From NCBI GenBank assembly GCA_019873685.1, contig JAIOAT010000002.1:1-64000 (forward strand): a stretch of 64,000 nt of DNA, given 5' to 3'. Positions within the stretch are counted from its first letter, which is position 1. Each line of letters begins with the position of its first letter. The translations under genes and the position numbers were made by a program. The notes beneath the pieces are model-generated. The model was given only the letters and a program-made list of their open reading frames with translations. It did not search any database and was not told the origin of the DNA. Positions 16,634 to 26,476 of this stretch are shown in pieces. This DNA comes from Chloroflexota bacterium. Its GTDB lineage: Bacteria > Chloroflexota > Anaerolineae > Aggregatilineales > Ch27.

Positions 16634-16641
16634 CTAGTTTC

Positions 16642-16670
16642 AACATACAATGAAATAAAACGCCTGTCAA
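16642..16670 (-). promoter_or_regulatory. Promoter of the second sugar-importer operon
   Basis: On the minus strand, TTGACA (16670 to 16665, full consensus) and TATGTT (16647 to 16642) are exactly 17 bases apart. The predicted start, near 16635, touches the palindromic operator. This is the clearest promoter-operator arrangement in the window. Confidence 0.8.
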
Positions 16671-16781
16671 GCAGGTGTGTGAAGAATTCCCGCAGGACTT
16701 TGTTTTTGCCAGTTTGTCAGAAGTCCTTTGGGCAGGGTGCCAGAATCTACGGGCGATCTTCGTGCCTGCAGCCGTGGATTG

Positions 16782-16796
16782 GTGGAGCGCTCCCAG
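16782..16796. promoter_or_regulatory. Second, near-perfect CelR/CebR-type operator
   Basis: GTGGAGCGCTCCCAG holds the same palindrome with one mismatch (T for G at 16783). Its centre is 163 bp from that of the perfect site. It lies upstream of the promoter, just after the exporter gene ends, and could support looping by a tetrameric repressor. The stretch between the two sites holds no gene I can support. Confidence 0.65.
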
Positions 16797-16843
16797 AAGC
16801 AGCCTGTGCTGGTTCGCCTGATGGTGAAGCTGGGGCGGAGCCG

Positions 16844-18658
16844 TCAGGCGGCCTGCGAACCGACTTCTTCGATGTACTCCAGGCTCTGGTGGCGGAAGTA
16901 AGTGTTGTATAGCTCGGCGTAGTGCCCGCCCTGGCGCAGCAGCGCCTCGTGGTTACCTTCCTCGATGATCTTCCCCTCGCGGAGGACGATGATCCGGTCG
17001 GCATGGCGGACGGTGGAAAGCCGATGGGCGATTACAATCGCCGTGCGGTCAGCCAGGACAGTGTCCAGCCCTTCCTGAATCAGGGTCTCGGTCAACGGAT
17101 CCACACTGGCTGTGGCCTCGTCCAGGATGACGATCCGGGGGTCCTGTAACAGGACGCGGGCCAGGGCAACCAGCTGGCGCTGGCCCATTGAGAGGTTGCT
17201 GCCGCGTTCGCCGACCTGGGTATCCAGCCCTTCCGGCAGGGAGGCCAGCCAGTCACCGCTGCCTACCAGCCGGGCCATCTGCTCCACTTCGGCGTCGGTG
17301 GCGTCAGGCCGGCCATAGCGGATGTTCTCCCGCACGGTGCCATCAAACAGAAACGGTGTCTGGGTGACGATGCCCAGGAAGGAGCGGTAGTTTTGCAGGT
17401 CAAGCGTGCGGATGTCGTGCCCGTCGATCAGCAGGCGCCCGCCCTGAAACTCGTAGAAGCGGGCGATCAGCTTGCCGATACTGGACTTGCCGGAGCCGGT
17501 GTGGCCGACCAGCGCCAGCGTTTCGCCAGCATGAATGGTCAGCGAGAAGTCGGTTAGCACTGGCTCATCCTCGTTGTAGTGGAAGTCCACATGCTCGAAG
17601 CGGATCTCACCCCGGACGCTCTCCAGCGTCTTGCTGTCGATCTGGCGAACCCGTGGTTCGGCGTCGATCAGGGCGAAGACACGCTCGCCGGCGGCCAGGC
17701 CGAGCTGGAACTGGCTCCAGAAGGACGCAATGCTGGTCAGCGGGAACCAGAACAGAGCCAGACCCTGAATAAACAGGTACCATTCCCCGGCGGTGATCTG
17801 CCCGGCCTGGGCGGTCAGGCCGCCGAAGTAGACCAGCGCGGCAGTGCCAATACCGGACAGGATGTTCAGGATCGGGAAGATGCTGCTGAAGGTGTAACCG
17901 GTGCGCAGGTTGATCCGGTAGGATTGCCGGTTGACTTCCAGAAATTCCTCGTAGATGTTCTGCTCCTGGCGGAAGGTCTTGGCGATGCGGATGCCGCTGA
18001 CGGTTTCCTGGATGTGGGCGCTGACGATGGCGTTGACGCGGCGGGACTGGGTGACGGTGTCGCGCGCGATCTTGCGGAAGGCCAGCGCCGTCGCCACGAT
18101 GAACGGGGAGAGGATCAGCAGGATCATCGTCAGGCGGACGCTGACGCTGAGCAGGTAGGCCAGCAGCAGGCCGATGAGCAGAATCTGGCTCATCAGGTCC
18201 ATGGTTAGCTTGACCACCTGGGAAAGCGCCTGGGTATCCGAAGTGACGCGGCTGACAATCTTGCCCGACGGGAACTGGTCGTAGAAGGAAAGATCGCGCC
18301 TGACGACGGCGTCAAAGGCGTCTTCCCGCAGGCGAAGGGTGACGTTGCCGACCGCAATGGCGGAATACCACTGCCGTACCGCATTAAAGGCCCAGCCCAG
18401 GATGCCCAGCAGGGTAATCACGCCGGTGATAACCAGCATAGTCTGGTCGGACGAGTCGACCTGCAGGCGATCCAGGCTGGCGGAGACGAACGCCGGCAGG
18501 CCGGTATTGACCAGCGAGGTCAGGAAGATCACCAGGGCGACGATGGCCATGCGCCTGGCTTCCGGGCGGAAGTATTCGATGATCCGTCTGACCAGTTCAC
18601 GGTCGTTGTACTGGCGGTCGTAGGCCTCGGCGTCCAGGCCGTCCATAATGAAGCCCAT
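16844..18658 (-). CDS. Heterodimeric ABC exporter, catalytically competent half
   Basis: A 604-residue half-transporter: six membrane helices (about 35-330) then an ATPase domain. The ATPase has Walker A GHTGSGKSS, Walker B IVILDEATASVD with the catalytic Glu present, and switch His in IAHRLSTVRHAD. Its signature motif reads LSMGQ rather than LSGGQ. The partner gene, five bases upstream, carries the opposite defects, as in BmrCD/TM287-288-type heterodimers where one ATP site is degenerate. The ATG at 18658 has a GGAGG site overlapping the partner's end. Multidrug or lipid export is the family's usual role; the substrate is unknown. Confidence 0.9.
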   Translation of the reverse strand: MGFIMDGLDAEAYDRQYNDRELVRRIIEYFRPEARRMAIVALVIFLTSLVNTGLPAFVSASLDRLQVDSSDQTMLVITGVITLLGILGWAFNAVRQWYSAIAVGNVTLRLREDAFDAVVRRDLSFYDQFPSGKIVSRVTSDTQALSQVVKLTMDLMSQILLIGLLLAYLLSVSVRLTMILLILSPFIVATALAFRKIARDTVTQSRRVNAIVSAHIQETVSGIRIAKTFRQEQNIYEEFLEVNRQSYRINLRTGYTFSSIFPILNILSGIGTAALVYFGGLTAQAGQITAGEWYLFIQGLALFWFPLTSIASFWSQFQLGLAAGERVFALIDAEPRVRQIDSKTLESVRGEIRFEHVDFHYNEDEPVLTDFSLTIHAGETLALVGHTGSGKSSIGKLIARFYEFQGGRLLIDGHDIRTLDLQNYRSFLGIVTQTPFLFDGTVRENIRYGRPDATDAEVEQMARLVGSGDWLASLPEGLDTQVGERGSNLSMGQRQLVALARVLLQDPRIVILDEATASVDPLTETLIQEGLDTVLADRTAIVIAHRLSTVRHADRIIVLREGKIIEEGNHEALLRQGGHYAELYNTYFRHQSLEYIEEVGSQAA

Positions 18659-18663
18659 CGGTG

Positions 18664-20475
<1,812 letters not shown>

Positions 20476-20490
20476 GCGTTCCCCCTCTAC

Positions 20491-20539
20491 TGCGACAAAC
20501 AGATGTCACATTATACGCGAACGCGCGTTCTAAGGGCAA
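20491..20539 (-). promoter_or_regulatory. Exporter promoter with two palindromic elements
   Basis: On the minus strand a consensus TATAAT lies at 20515 to 20510, with a weak TTGCCC 18 bases upstream (20539 to 20534). The perfect palindrome GAACGCGCGTTC (20519-20530) fills the spacer. The inverted repeat TGCGACA-N6-TGTCACA (20491-20510, one mismatch) follows the -10 box. Both are placed as repressor sites would be. Confidence 0.6.
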
Positions 20540-20639
20540 GTCACAGCAATCGTCAGCAGCTCCCCCTCCGGGCCGCCCTAACTTTAGCAGGTTTATCCGG
20601 ATTTGGAAGGGGCGATCCGACATAGTGAAAATCTACCGG

Positions 20640-21551
20640 TCAGCGGCTCCAGGGTGGTTGGTCCGGCAGGCGATGCTCAAATTCCGCGATCAGGCTGGCC
20701 GCATAACCGCCGGCGTACGTCCCGGCAAAGAATCGTGGCAACGCCTCAGCGGTCAGGCGTTCCCAGGATCGCTCTTCATCGCCAGGCGTGATCGGGTAGA
20801 ACAGTGCGCCGACCGCCTCCGCGGCCTGGCGATCGCCGGGCGCGTCGCCGATCATCAGGATGTGGTCGGTGGGGTACTTGCCCGCAGCGGCCAGTCCCAG
20901 AATCTCGCCTTTGGTGCCGATCTCCTGGCCGCAGATAAAGCGCACGAAACGCGCCAGATCATGTTCCTGCCATTCGCGTTCCAGGGCAGGCGTAGGGGTA
21001 GCCGAGGCCACGATCAGGTCAGCGTGGCCATGGAGCGCCGCCAGGCAGTCGCGGGCAGCCATGAAGGGGGGCACGCCTTTGACCGTTGCCGCTATCGTGT
21101 CATCCACGCTGGTGGTCCAGGCCAGGGCTGTCTCCAGTTCGCCGTTGCCGGGGTGCTCCAGCGCAAAGGCGCGGAGACCGGCATTGCTGAGGGGATGGCG
21201 CGACTGCTGGATGAAGATCCGTAGCATGTTCACCGGCGGGATGTGCGCGTTGCGGCGCTGGACTTCCGGACGCTCTCGCAGCAGGTCGAGCACCTTGACC
21301 AGCGCAGGCCAGCGGTTGATCCCCCGCCAGCGCGAATACAGGTTGACAAATTCGGCGGCTTCCCGCGCGTACCGGGCGACCGGCTGCAGGCCCCAGTGCC
21401 GGATCGTGTTGGGGATGAAACACTCCCGGTGCTTGATCTCCATCGTATCGAACACGCAGCCGTCCGAATCGATGCCGATCAGGAACCGGTGCTCCGGTTG
21501 CCAGTTGCGCAATCGCTGCGCCTGCTCACTCATGGCAGCCTGCCTATCCAT
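20640..21551 (-). CDS. HAD-superfamily hydrolase
   Basis: A 303-residue haloacid-dehalogenase-type phosphatase. Motif I is IGIDSDGCVFDTM near residue 26, with both aspartates; motif IV is MIGDAPGDRQAAE near residue 235. The region between includes a helical cap. No signal peptide is seen. The ATG at 21551 has a GGAG site and starts 25 bases after the gnd stop, so the two are co-transcribed. The longer in-frame opening to 21650 would overlap gnd by 74 bases and is disfavoured. Given the gnd partner, a sugar-phosphate substrate is a reasonable guess, but the specific reaction is not shown by sequence. Confidence 0.82.
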   Translation of the reverse strand: MDRQAAMSEQAQRLRNWQPEHRFLIGIDSDGCVFDTMEIKHRECFIPNTIRHWGLQPVARYAREAAEFVNLYSRWRGINRWPALVKVLDLLRERPEVQRRNAHIPPVNMLRIFIQQSRHPLSNAGLRAFALEHPGNGELETALAWTTSVDDTIAATVKGVPPFMAARDCLAALHGHADLIVASATPTPALEREWQEHDLARFVRFICGQEIGTKGEILGLAAAGKYPTDHILMIGDAPGDRQAAEAVGALFYPITPGDEERSWERLTAEALPRFFAGTYAGGYAASLIAEFEHRLPDQPPWSR

Positions 21552-21576
21552 GATTGACTCCGCAGCAACGATCGAA

Positions 21577-22980
21577 TCAGGCTTCCCAATCGGTGTGGAA
21601 GACGCCATCGCGGTCAATCCGGCGGTAGGTGTGGGAGCCGAAGTAGTCACGCTGGGCCTGGATCAGGTTGGCGGGGAGCCGTCCGCTGCGGTAAGCGTCG
21701 AAGTAGGCCAGCGAATGCGCCAGGGTTGGAACCGGGATGCCGTTTGCCACTGCACTCTGGATCGCCGCCCGCCAGCCCCCCTGACGTTCCAGAATACGGG
21801 TGCGGAATGGCTCAGCCAGCAGCAGGTTGGGCAGAGCGCTGTCGGCGGCATAGACCCGGCGAATGTCTTCCAGCAGAGCGGCGCGGATGATGCAGCCGCC
21901 TCGCCAGATGCGGGCGATCTCGGCCAGGTTCAGATTATAGCCGTATTCGCGGCTGCCGGCCTGTAGCTGGGCCAGACCCTGCGCATAGGCGCACAGCATG
22001 GCTGCGTAGAGCGCCTGCCGTACCTGTTCGATGAAGGCGGTGCGATCCAGCGGCGGTTGGGGCTGCGGGCCAGGCAACAGAACTTCCGCGGCCAGACGCT
22101 GGCTCTTAAGGGCGGAGATGATGCGCGAATCGACTGCGGCGTTGATGGTGTGGGCGGGGACGCCCAGATCGAGGGCATTCTGGCTGGTCCACTTGCCGGT
22201 GCCTTTCTGCTGCGCCTCGTCCAGGATCAGCTCGACCAGGTGCTGGCCAGTTTCGGGGTCGCGGCGGGCGAAGATGGCCGCGGTGATTTCGATCAGGTAG
22301 GCATTCAGTTCAGCGGCATTCCAGGCAGTGAACAGCGTATGTAGCTCTTCCGGCGTAGCGCCGGCCACGCGCTTGAGCAGGTCGTAAGCCTCGGCGATCG
22401 CCTGCATGATCCCGTACTCGATCCCGTTGTGGATCATCTTGACATAGTGCCCTGCGCCGCGCGGCCCCAGATGAGCCACGCATGGCTCACCGTTGACGCG
22501 GGCGGCGATGGCCTCAAAGGCGGGGGCGATCAGGGCGTAAGCCTCCGGCGTCCCGCCCGGCATGATCGACGGTCCGTGCAGCGCGCCCTTCTCCCCGCCG
22601 GAAATGCCGCTGCCCATGAACAGCAGCCCCTGCGCCGCCAGTTCGGCAGAGCGGCGTTCGGTATCGCCGAAGAAGCTGTTGCCCAGGTCGATGAGCAGAT
22701 CGCCCCGGTCAAGCCCCGGCCTGAGCGAGGCGATGGCCGAATCCACCGCACCGGAAGGCACCAGCAGGATGATCCGGCGCGGACGCGCCAGCGCCTTCAG
22801 TAGCGTTTCTGTATCGGTAAAGCTGGCGATCTGGCCTTCGGAACGATGTGCGTCGAAAGCCTCGCGCCGGGCGGGATCGAGATCGTAACCGGCTACGCTG
22901 AACCCGTGCCGGGCCAGGTTACGGGCCAGGTTGGCCCCCATGACGCCCAACCCGATCATGCCAATGGCGTATTCGGTCAT
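21577..22980 (-). CDS. gnd: 6-phosphogluconate dehydrogenase (decarboxylating)
   Basis: It oxidises 6-phosphogluconate to ribulose-5-phosphate and CO2 in the oxidative pentose phosphate pathway, usually making NADPH. The 467-residue product has the normal length. It shows the dinucleotide motif GLGVMGANLARNLA near residue 10, SGISGGEKGALHGPSIMPGG near 125, VKMIHNGIEYGIMQ near 182 (catalytic Lys and Glu kept) and the signature ILDEAQQKGTGKWTS near 252. The usual Asp in the EYGDMQ segment is Ile here, a conservative oddity of unknown effect. No zwf gene is nearby. Confidence 0.95.
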   Translation of the reverse strand: MTEYAIGMIGLGVMGANLARNLARHGFSVAGYDLDPARREAFDAHRSEGQIASFTDTETLLKALARPRRIILLVPSGAVDSAIASLRPGLDRGDLLIDLGNSFFGDTERRSAELAAQGLLFMGSGISGGEKGALHGPSIMPGGTPEAYALIAPAFEAIAARVNGEPCVAHLGPRGAGHYVKMIHNGIEYGIMQAIAEAYDLLKRVAGATPEELHTLFTAWNAAELNAYLIEITAAIFARRDPETGQHLVELILDEAQQKGTGKWTSQNALDLGVPAHTINAAVDSRIISALKSQRLAAEVLLPGPQPQPPLDRTAFIEQVRQALYAAMLCAYAQGLAQLQAGSREYGYNLNLAEIARIWRGGCIIRAALLEDIRRVYAADSALPNLLLAEPFRTRILERQGGWRAAIQSAVANGIPVPTLAHSLAYFDAYRSGRLPANLIQAQRDYFGSHTYRRIDRDGVFHTDWEA

Positions 22981-23313
22981 CTGGATCGCTCTCCCTGCTG
23001 GTAGCTGGCTGCAGGCCTGGTTTGTATCGCCCGCCGGGACTCCCTAGCGAAATCTACGCCGGAAATTCTACACGGGTCATGGCGGTCTGTCATGCAATGC
23101 GCGCCCGGCGTACTGACCTGCGCCCCCAGAACTGGCGGTTGTAGGCGTGACCATGTCCCAGGAGTGGGGGATTTTGTGTTAAATGCAGGTGAAGACTCTG
23201 GCGCACAGATTTAAAGTGCGCTTTGTTGGCCCTTTACCTTGACAGGTTATAAGTACGCTCGAAGGTCGACCTTTATGCGTGATGACCATCTAATTTGTTG
23301 AGGACAAGAACCC
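22981..23313. promoter_or_regulatory. Divergent region between gnd and pstS with Pho-box-like element
   Basis: No gene is seen. Toward pstS, a CTTT motif recurs with an 11-base period at 23221 and 23232, followed by TATAAG at 23248-23253. This recalls PhoB/PhoP direct repeats that replace a -35 box. Further elements are the inverted repeat GCGCAC-N9-GTGCGC (23201-23221) and the perfect palindrome AAGGTCGACCTT (23262-23273), the latter probably near the transcript start. A TTGACA at 23239-23244 lacks a -10 box at proper distance. Confidence 0.4.
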
Positions 23314-25155
23314 ATGCGGATGTTGATTGGCACTATCACGATTGTGGTCCTCCTGGCTTTTCTGGCACCCATGACCAGTGTCTTCGCCCAGGGTGGCGAG
23401 GGTGAGGTAGTTTTGCCCGAGGTGGATCCTCTGGCGGTAGTGGGGGACATTTTGACGGCGGGGAGTTCGACGGTAGGGCCGTTGAGCGAGCGGATGGCGG
23501 AGCGTTTTCGCGACGAGGGGTACAGCGGGAACATCACGATCGACATTATTGGGAGCGGGGCCGGGATTGAGCGGTTCTGTGTGAATGTCGAGACGGACAT
23601 TGCCAATGCGTCGCGGCGGATCAAGGACAGTGAGGTTGAGGCGTGCCGGGCGAACGGGCGTGAGCCGGTGGAGTTCCGGGTGGGGACGGATGCGCTGGCG
23701 GTGGTGGTGAGTGCGGCGAACGACTTTGTTGAGGATGTGACGCTGGAAGAGCTGGCGTTGATCTTCGGGACGGCGGAGAAGTGGTCGGACGTGCGTGCGG
23801 AGTGGCCGGCGGAGCCTATTCTGCGGTTCATTCCGGGGACGGATAGCGGGACGTTCGACTACTTTGTGGAAGTGGTATTTGGGAAGGATGAGGGACCGAT
23901 TCTGTCGGCGAGCAACCTGCAGTTGAGCGAGGACGACAACGTGCTGGTGCAGGGGGTGCTGGGCAGCCCGTATGCGGTAGGGTTCTTCGGGTATGCGTAC
24001 TACCAGGAGAATGCTGATGCGCTACGGGTGCTGAGCGTTGAGGGTGTAGAACCGACGGCGGAGGCGGTGGACAACTTCACGTATCCGCTGGCGCGGCCAC
24101 TGTTCCTGTACAGCACAGCGGCGATCATGCAGGAGAAGCCCCAGGTAGCAGCCTTCATCGCCTACTACCTGACCCATGTGAACGAGGAGATTCGCGAAGT
24201 CGGGTACTTCCCGGCTAACGCGGAGGCACTCAACGCCGCCAAACGCGCCTGGTTGCAGGCAATGGGAATGGGCGAGGTAGTTTTGCCGGAGGTGGATCCT
24301 CTGGCGGTAGTGGGGGACATTTTGACGGCGGGGAGTTCGACGGTAGGGCCGTTGAGTGAGCGGATGGCGGAGCGTTTTCGTGACGAGGGGTACAGCGGGA
24401 ACATCACGATCGACATTATTGGGAGCGGGGCCGGGATTGAGCGGTTCTGCGTGAATGTCGAGACGGACATTGCCAATGCGTCGCGGCGGATCAAGGACAG
24501 TGAGGTTGAGGCGTGCCGGGCGAACGGGCGTGAGCCGGTGGAGTTCCGGGTGGGGACGGATGCGCTGGCGGTGGTGGTGAGTGCGGCGAACGACTTTGTT
24601 GAGGATGTGACGCTGGAAGAGCTGGCGTTGATCTTCGGGACGGCGGAGAAGTGGTCGGACGTGCGTGCGGAGTGGCCGGCGGAGCCTATTCTGCGGTTCA
24701 TTCCGGGGACGGATAGCGGGACGTTCGACTACTTTGTGGAAGTGGTATTTGGGAAGGATGAGGGACCGATTCTGTCGGCGAGCAACCTGCAGTTGAGCGA
24801 GGACGACAACGTGCTGGTGCAGGGGGTGCTGGGCAGCCCGTATGCGGTAGGGTTCTTCGGGTATGCGTACTACCAGGAGAATGCTGATGCGCTACGGGTG
24901 CTGAGCGTTGAGGGTGTAGAACCGACGGCGGAGGCGGTGGACAACTTCACGTATCCGCTGGCGCGGCCACTGTTCCTGTACAGCACAGCGGCGATCATGC
25001 AGGAGAAGCCCCAGGTAGCAGCCTTCATCGCCTACTACCTGACCCATGTGAACGAGGAGATTCGCGAAGTCGGGTACTTCCCGGCTAACGCGGAGGCACT
25101 CAACGCCGCCAAACGCGCCTGGTTGCAGGCAATGGAGTTGGTGGTGGAGTCGTAG
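23314..25155 (+). CDS. pstS: Double-headed phosphate-binding protein PstS
   Basis: Extracytoplasmic phosphate receptor of the Pst importer. The 613-residue product has a signal peptide (about 1-26, ending SVFAQ) and then two tandem PstS domains at residues 30-319 and 320-609. By eye the two are identical in protein sequence except at the last few residues. Each copy has the family's ligand loops: ILTAGSSTVGPL, IGSGAGIERF, ANASRRIKD and PGTDSGTFDYF. Normal PstS has one such domain (~290-350 residues). The protein may bind two phosphates or present two heads to the permeases. The ATG at 23314 follows TTGAGGAC. No lipobox is present. A stem-loop separates it from pstC. No phoU or phoBR is in the window. 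Confidence 0.9.
   Translation: MRMLIGTITIVVLLAFLAPMTSVFAQGGEGEVVLPEVDPLAVVGDILTAGSSTVGPLSERMAERFRDEGYSGNITIDIIGSGAGIERFCVNVETDIANASRRIKDSEVEACRANGREPVEFRVGTDALAVVVSAANDFVEDVTLEELALIFGTAEKWSDVRAEWPAEPILRFIPGTDSGTFDYFVEVVFGKDEGPILSASNLQLSEDDNVLVQGVLGSPYAVGFFGYAYYQENADALRVLSVEGVEPTAEAVDNFTYPLARPLFLYSTAAIMQEKPQVAAFIAYYLTHVNEEIREVGYFPANAEALNAAKRAWLQAMGMGEVVLPEVDPLAVVGDILTAGSSTVGPLSERMAERFRDEGYSGNITIDIIGSGAGIERFCVNVETDIANASRRIKDSEVEACRANGREPVEFRVGTDALAVVVSAANDFVEDVTLEELALIFGTAEKWSDVRAEWPAEPILRFIPGTDSGTFDYFVEVVFGKDEGPILSASNLQLSEDDNVLVQGVLGSPYAVGFFGYAYYQENADALRVLSVEGVEPTAEAVDNFTYPLARPLFLYSTAAIMQEKPQVAAFIAYYLTHVNEEIREVGYFPANAEALNAAKRAWLQAMELVVES
23401..25140 (+). repeat. Two 870-bp tandem in-frame repeats inside pstS
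   Basis: Copy 1 is 23401-24270 and copy 2 is 24271-25140. Aligned by eye at an offset of 870 bases, I count five single-base differences before the final few bases. All five are third-codon-position changes that keep the amino acid, and all lie in the first ~175 bases. The remaining ~690 bases look identical. Each unit covers the mature binding domain but not the signal peptide or the C-terminal tail. Confidence 0.95.
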
Positions 25156-25177
25156 GCCTAGCAACTGCTGGATGATG

Positions 25178-25208
25178 ACGGGAAGGGGCATCGCATGTCC
25201 CTTCCCGT
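25178..25208 (+). terminator. Stem-loop between pstS and pstC, partial terminator
   Basis: ACGGGAAGGG at 25178-25187 pairs perfectly with CCCTTCCCGT at 25199-25208. Only GTGGTGTGTCTTTATT follows. It fits the pattern of a post-binding-protein hairpin that favours upstream message. Confidence 0.7.
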
Positions 25209-25263
25209 GTGGTGTGTCTTTATTCGATGGATTGATTAGCCGCAGACTTTCGAGGGTAGCTCG

Positions 25264-26475
25264 ATGCAAAACCAGGCAACGCTGCAAAAGCGTGAGATCA
25301 TCGCAACCGCATTGAACCGGCAGGCAGCTCGCGGGGAGCGTTCTGCTCTTCATCAGCGGACGCGCCTGTGGGAACGCGTGATCAGGTATCTGTTGCTGAT
25401 GTGCGGCGTTGTCTCCATCTTCACCACGATCGGGATTGTGGTGGTGCTGGGGAGCGAGGCGCTGCTGTTCTTTACGCCGCCAACCTGGATCGACTCGTTC
25501 AAGACGCTGCAGGAGCCGATCACGGCAACCGCGACAGAGCTGGCTATTTCCGGCGCGGGGACGCCGCTGGAAGCGGGCGAGATCATCCGCATGGTGAACG
25601 AGGAGATGCGCGTTGTCTCCGTTGATGCTGCTGCGGGGACAATCACCGTGGAACGGGCGATCAATGGCACGGTTGCGGCGCCGTTGACGGCGGGGGTGGA
25701 CATTCTGCGGGCGGATAGCGTCACGCTGGGTGAATTCCTGACCTCCACACAGTGGATGCCACAACTGGGCAGCTTCGGCGTCCTGCCGCTGCTTAATGCC
25801 ACGCTGATGATCAGCGCCGTGGCCATGCTGGTGGCTATCCCGCTGGGTCTCAGCGCAGCGATCTACCTGTCGGAGTACGCCAGTCCGAAGGCACGGGCGG
25901 TGCTTAAGCCGGTTCTGGAGTTACTGGCTGGCGTCCCTACGGTGGTCTTTGGCTACTTTGCCCTGACCTTTGTGACCCCGCTGCTGCGTAGCCTGTTCGG
26001 AATTGACGTTGTGGAGATCTACAACACGGCTTCCGCCGGGATTGTCGTGGGGATCATGATCATCCCGACGGTGGCTTCGATCAGCGAAGACGCGCTACGG
26101 GCGGTGCCGCAGTCGTTGCGCGAAGCCTCATATGGTCTGGGGGCTACCCGCCTGGAGACAGTGACGCGGGTGGTGGTTCCAGCGGCACTCTCGGGTATTG
26201 TGGCCTCCTTCATTCTGGGCGTTTCCCGCGCCATCGGTGAGACCATGATTGTCTCTATCGCTGCCGGGGCAGGTCCGAAGTTCACCTTCAACCTGTTCGC
26301 AGGCGCGGAGACGATGACCGGCCATATTGTGCGTATCAGCAGCGGCGACATCAGCTACAACTCGATCGACTACAACAGCCTGTTTGCGATCGGCCTGTTG
26401 CTGTTTGTGATTACCCTGGCGCTGAACATCTTGAGCCGGGCGGTGACGGCGCGCTTCCGGGAGGTTTATCAGTAG
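25264..26475 (+). CDS. pstC: Phosphate ABC transporter permease PstC
   Basis: One membrane channel subunit of the Pst importer. The 403-residue protein is longer than the usual ~300. After the first membrane helix (about 40-68) there is an extracytoplasmic insert of about 90 residues (roughly 70-160), with [18 protein letters not shown] and [13 protein letters not shown]. The remaining helices follow. The EAA loop is [20 protein letters not shown] near 280, and [15 protein letters not shown] is typical of PstC. The ATG at 25264 is used, and pstA starts one base after the stop. Confidence 0.92.
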   Translation: MQNQATLQKREIIATALNRQAARGERSALHQRTRLWERVIRYLLLMCGVVSIFTTIGIVVVLGSEALLFFTPPTWIDSFKTLQEPITATATELAISGAGTPLEAGEIIRMVNEEMRVVSVDAAAGTITVERAINGTVAAPLTAGVDILRADSVTLGEFLTSTQWMPQLGSFGVLPLLNATLMISAVAMLVAIPLGLSAAIYLSEYASPKARAVLKPVLELLAGVPTVVFGYFALTFVTPLLRSLFGIDVVEIYNTASAGIVVGIMIIPTVASISEDALRAVPQSLREASYGLGATRLETVTRVVVPAALSGIVASFILGVSRAIGETMIVSIAAGAGPKFTFNLFAGAETMTGHIVRISSGDISYNSIDYNSLFAIGLLLFVITLALNILSRAVTARFREVYQ

Positions 26476-26476
26476 G

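Noticed and set aside
16383-16670. 95-residue open frame in the leader of the second sugar operon
   Set aside because: It would start within the -35 box of the promoter, lacks a ribosome-binding site and matches no domain; treated as untranslated leader.
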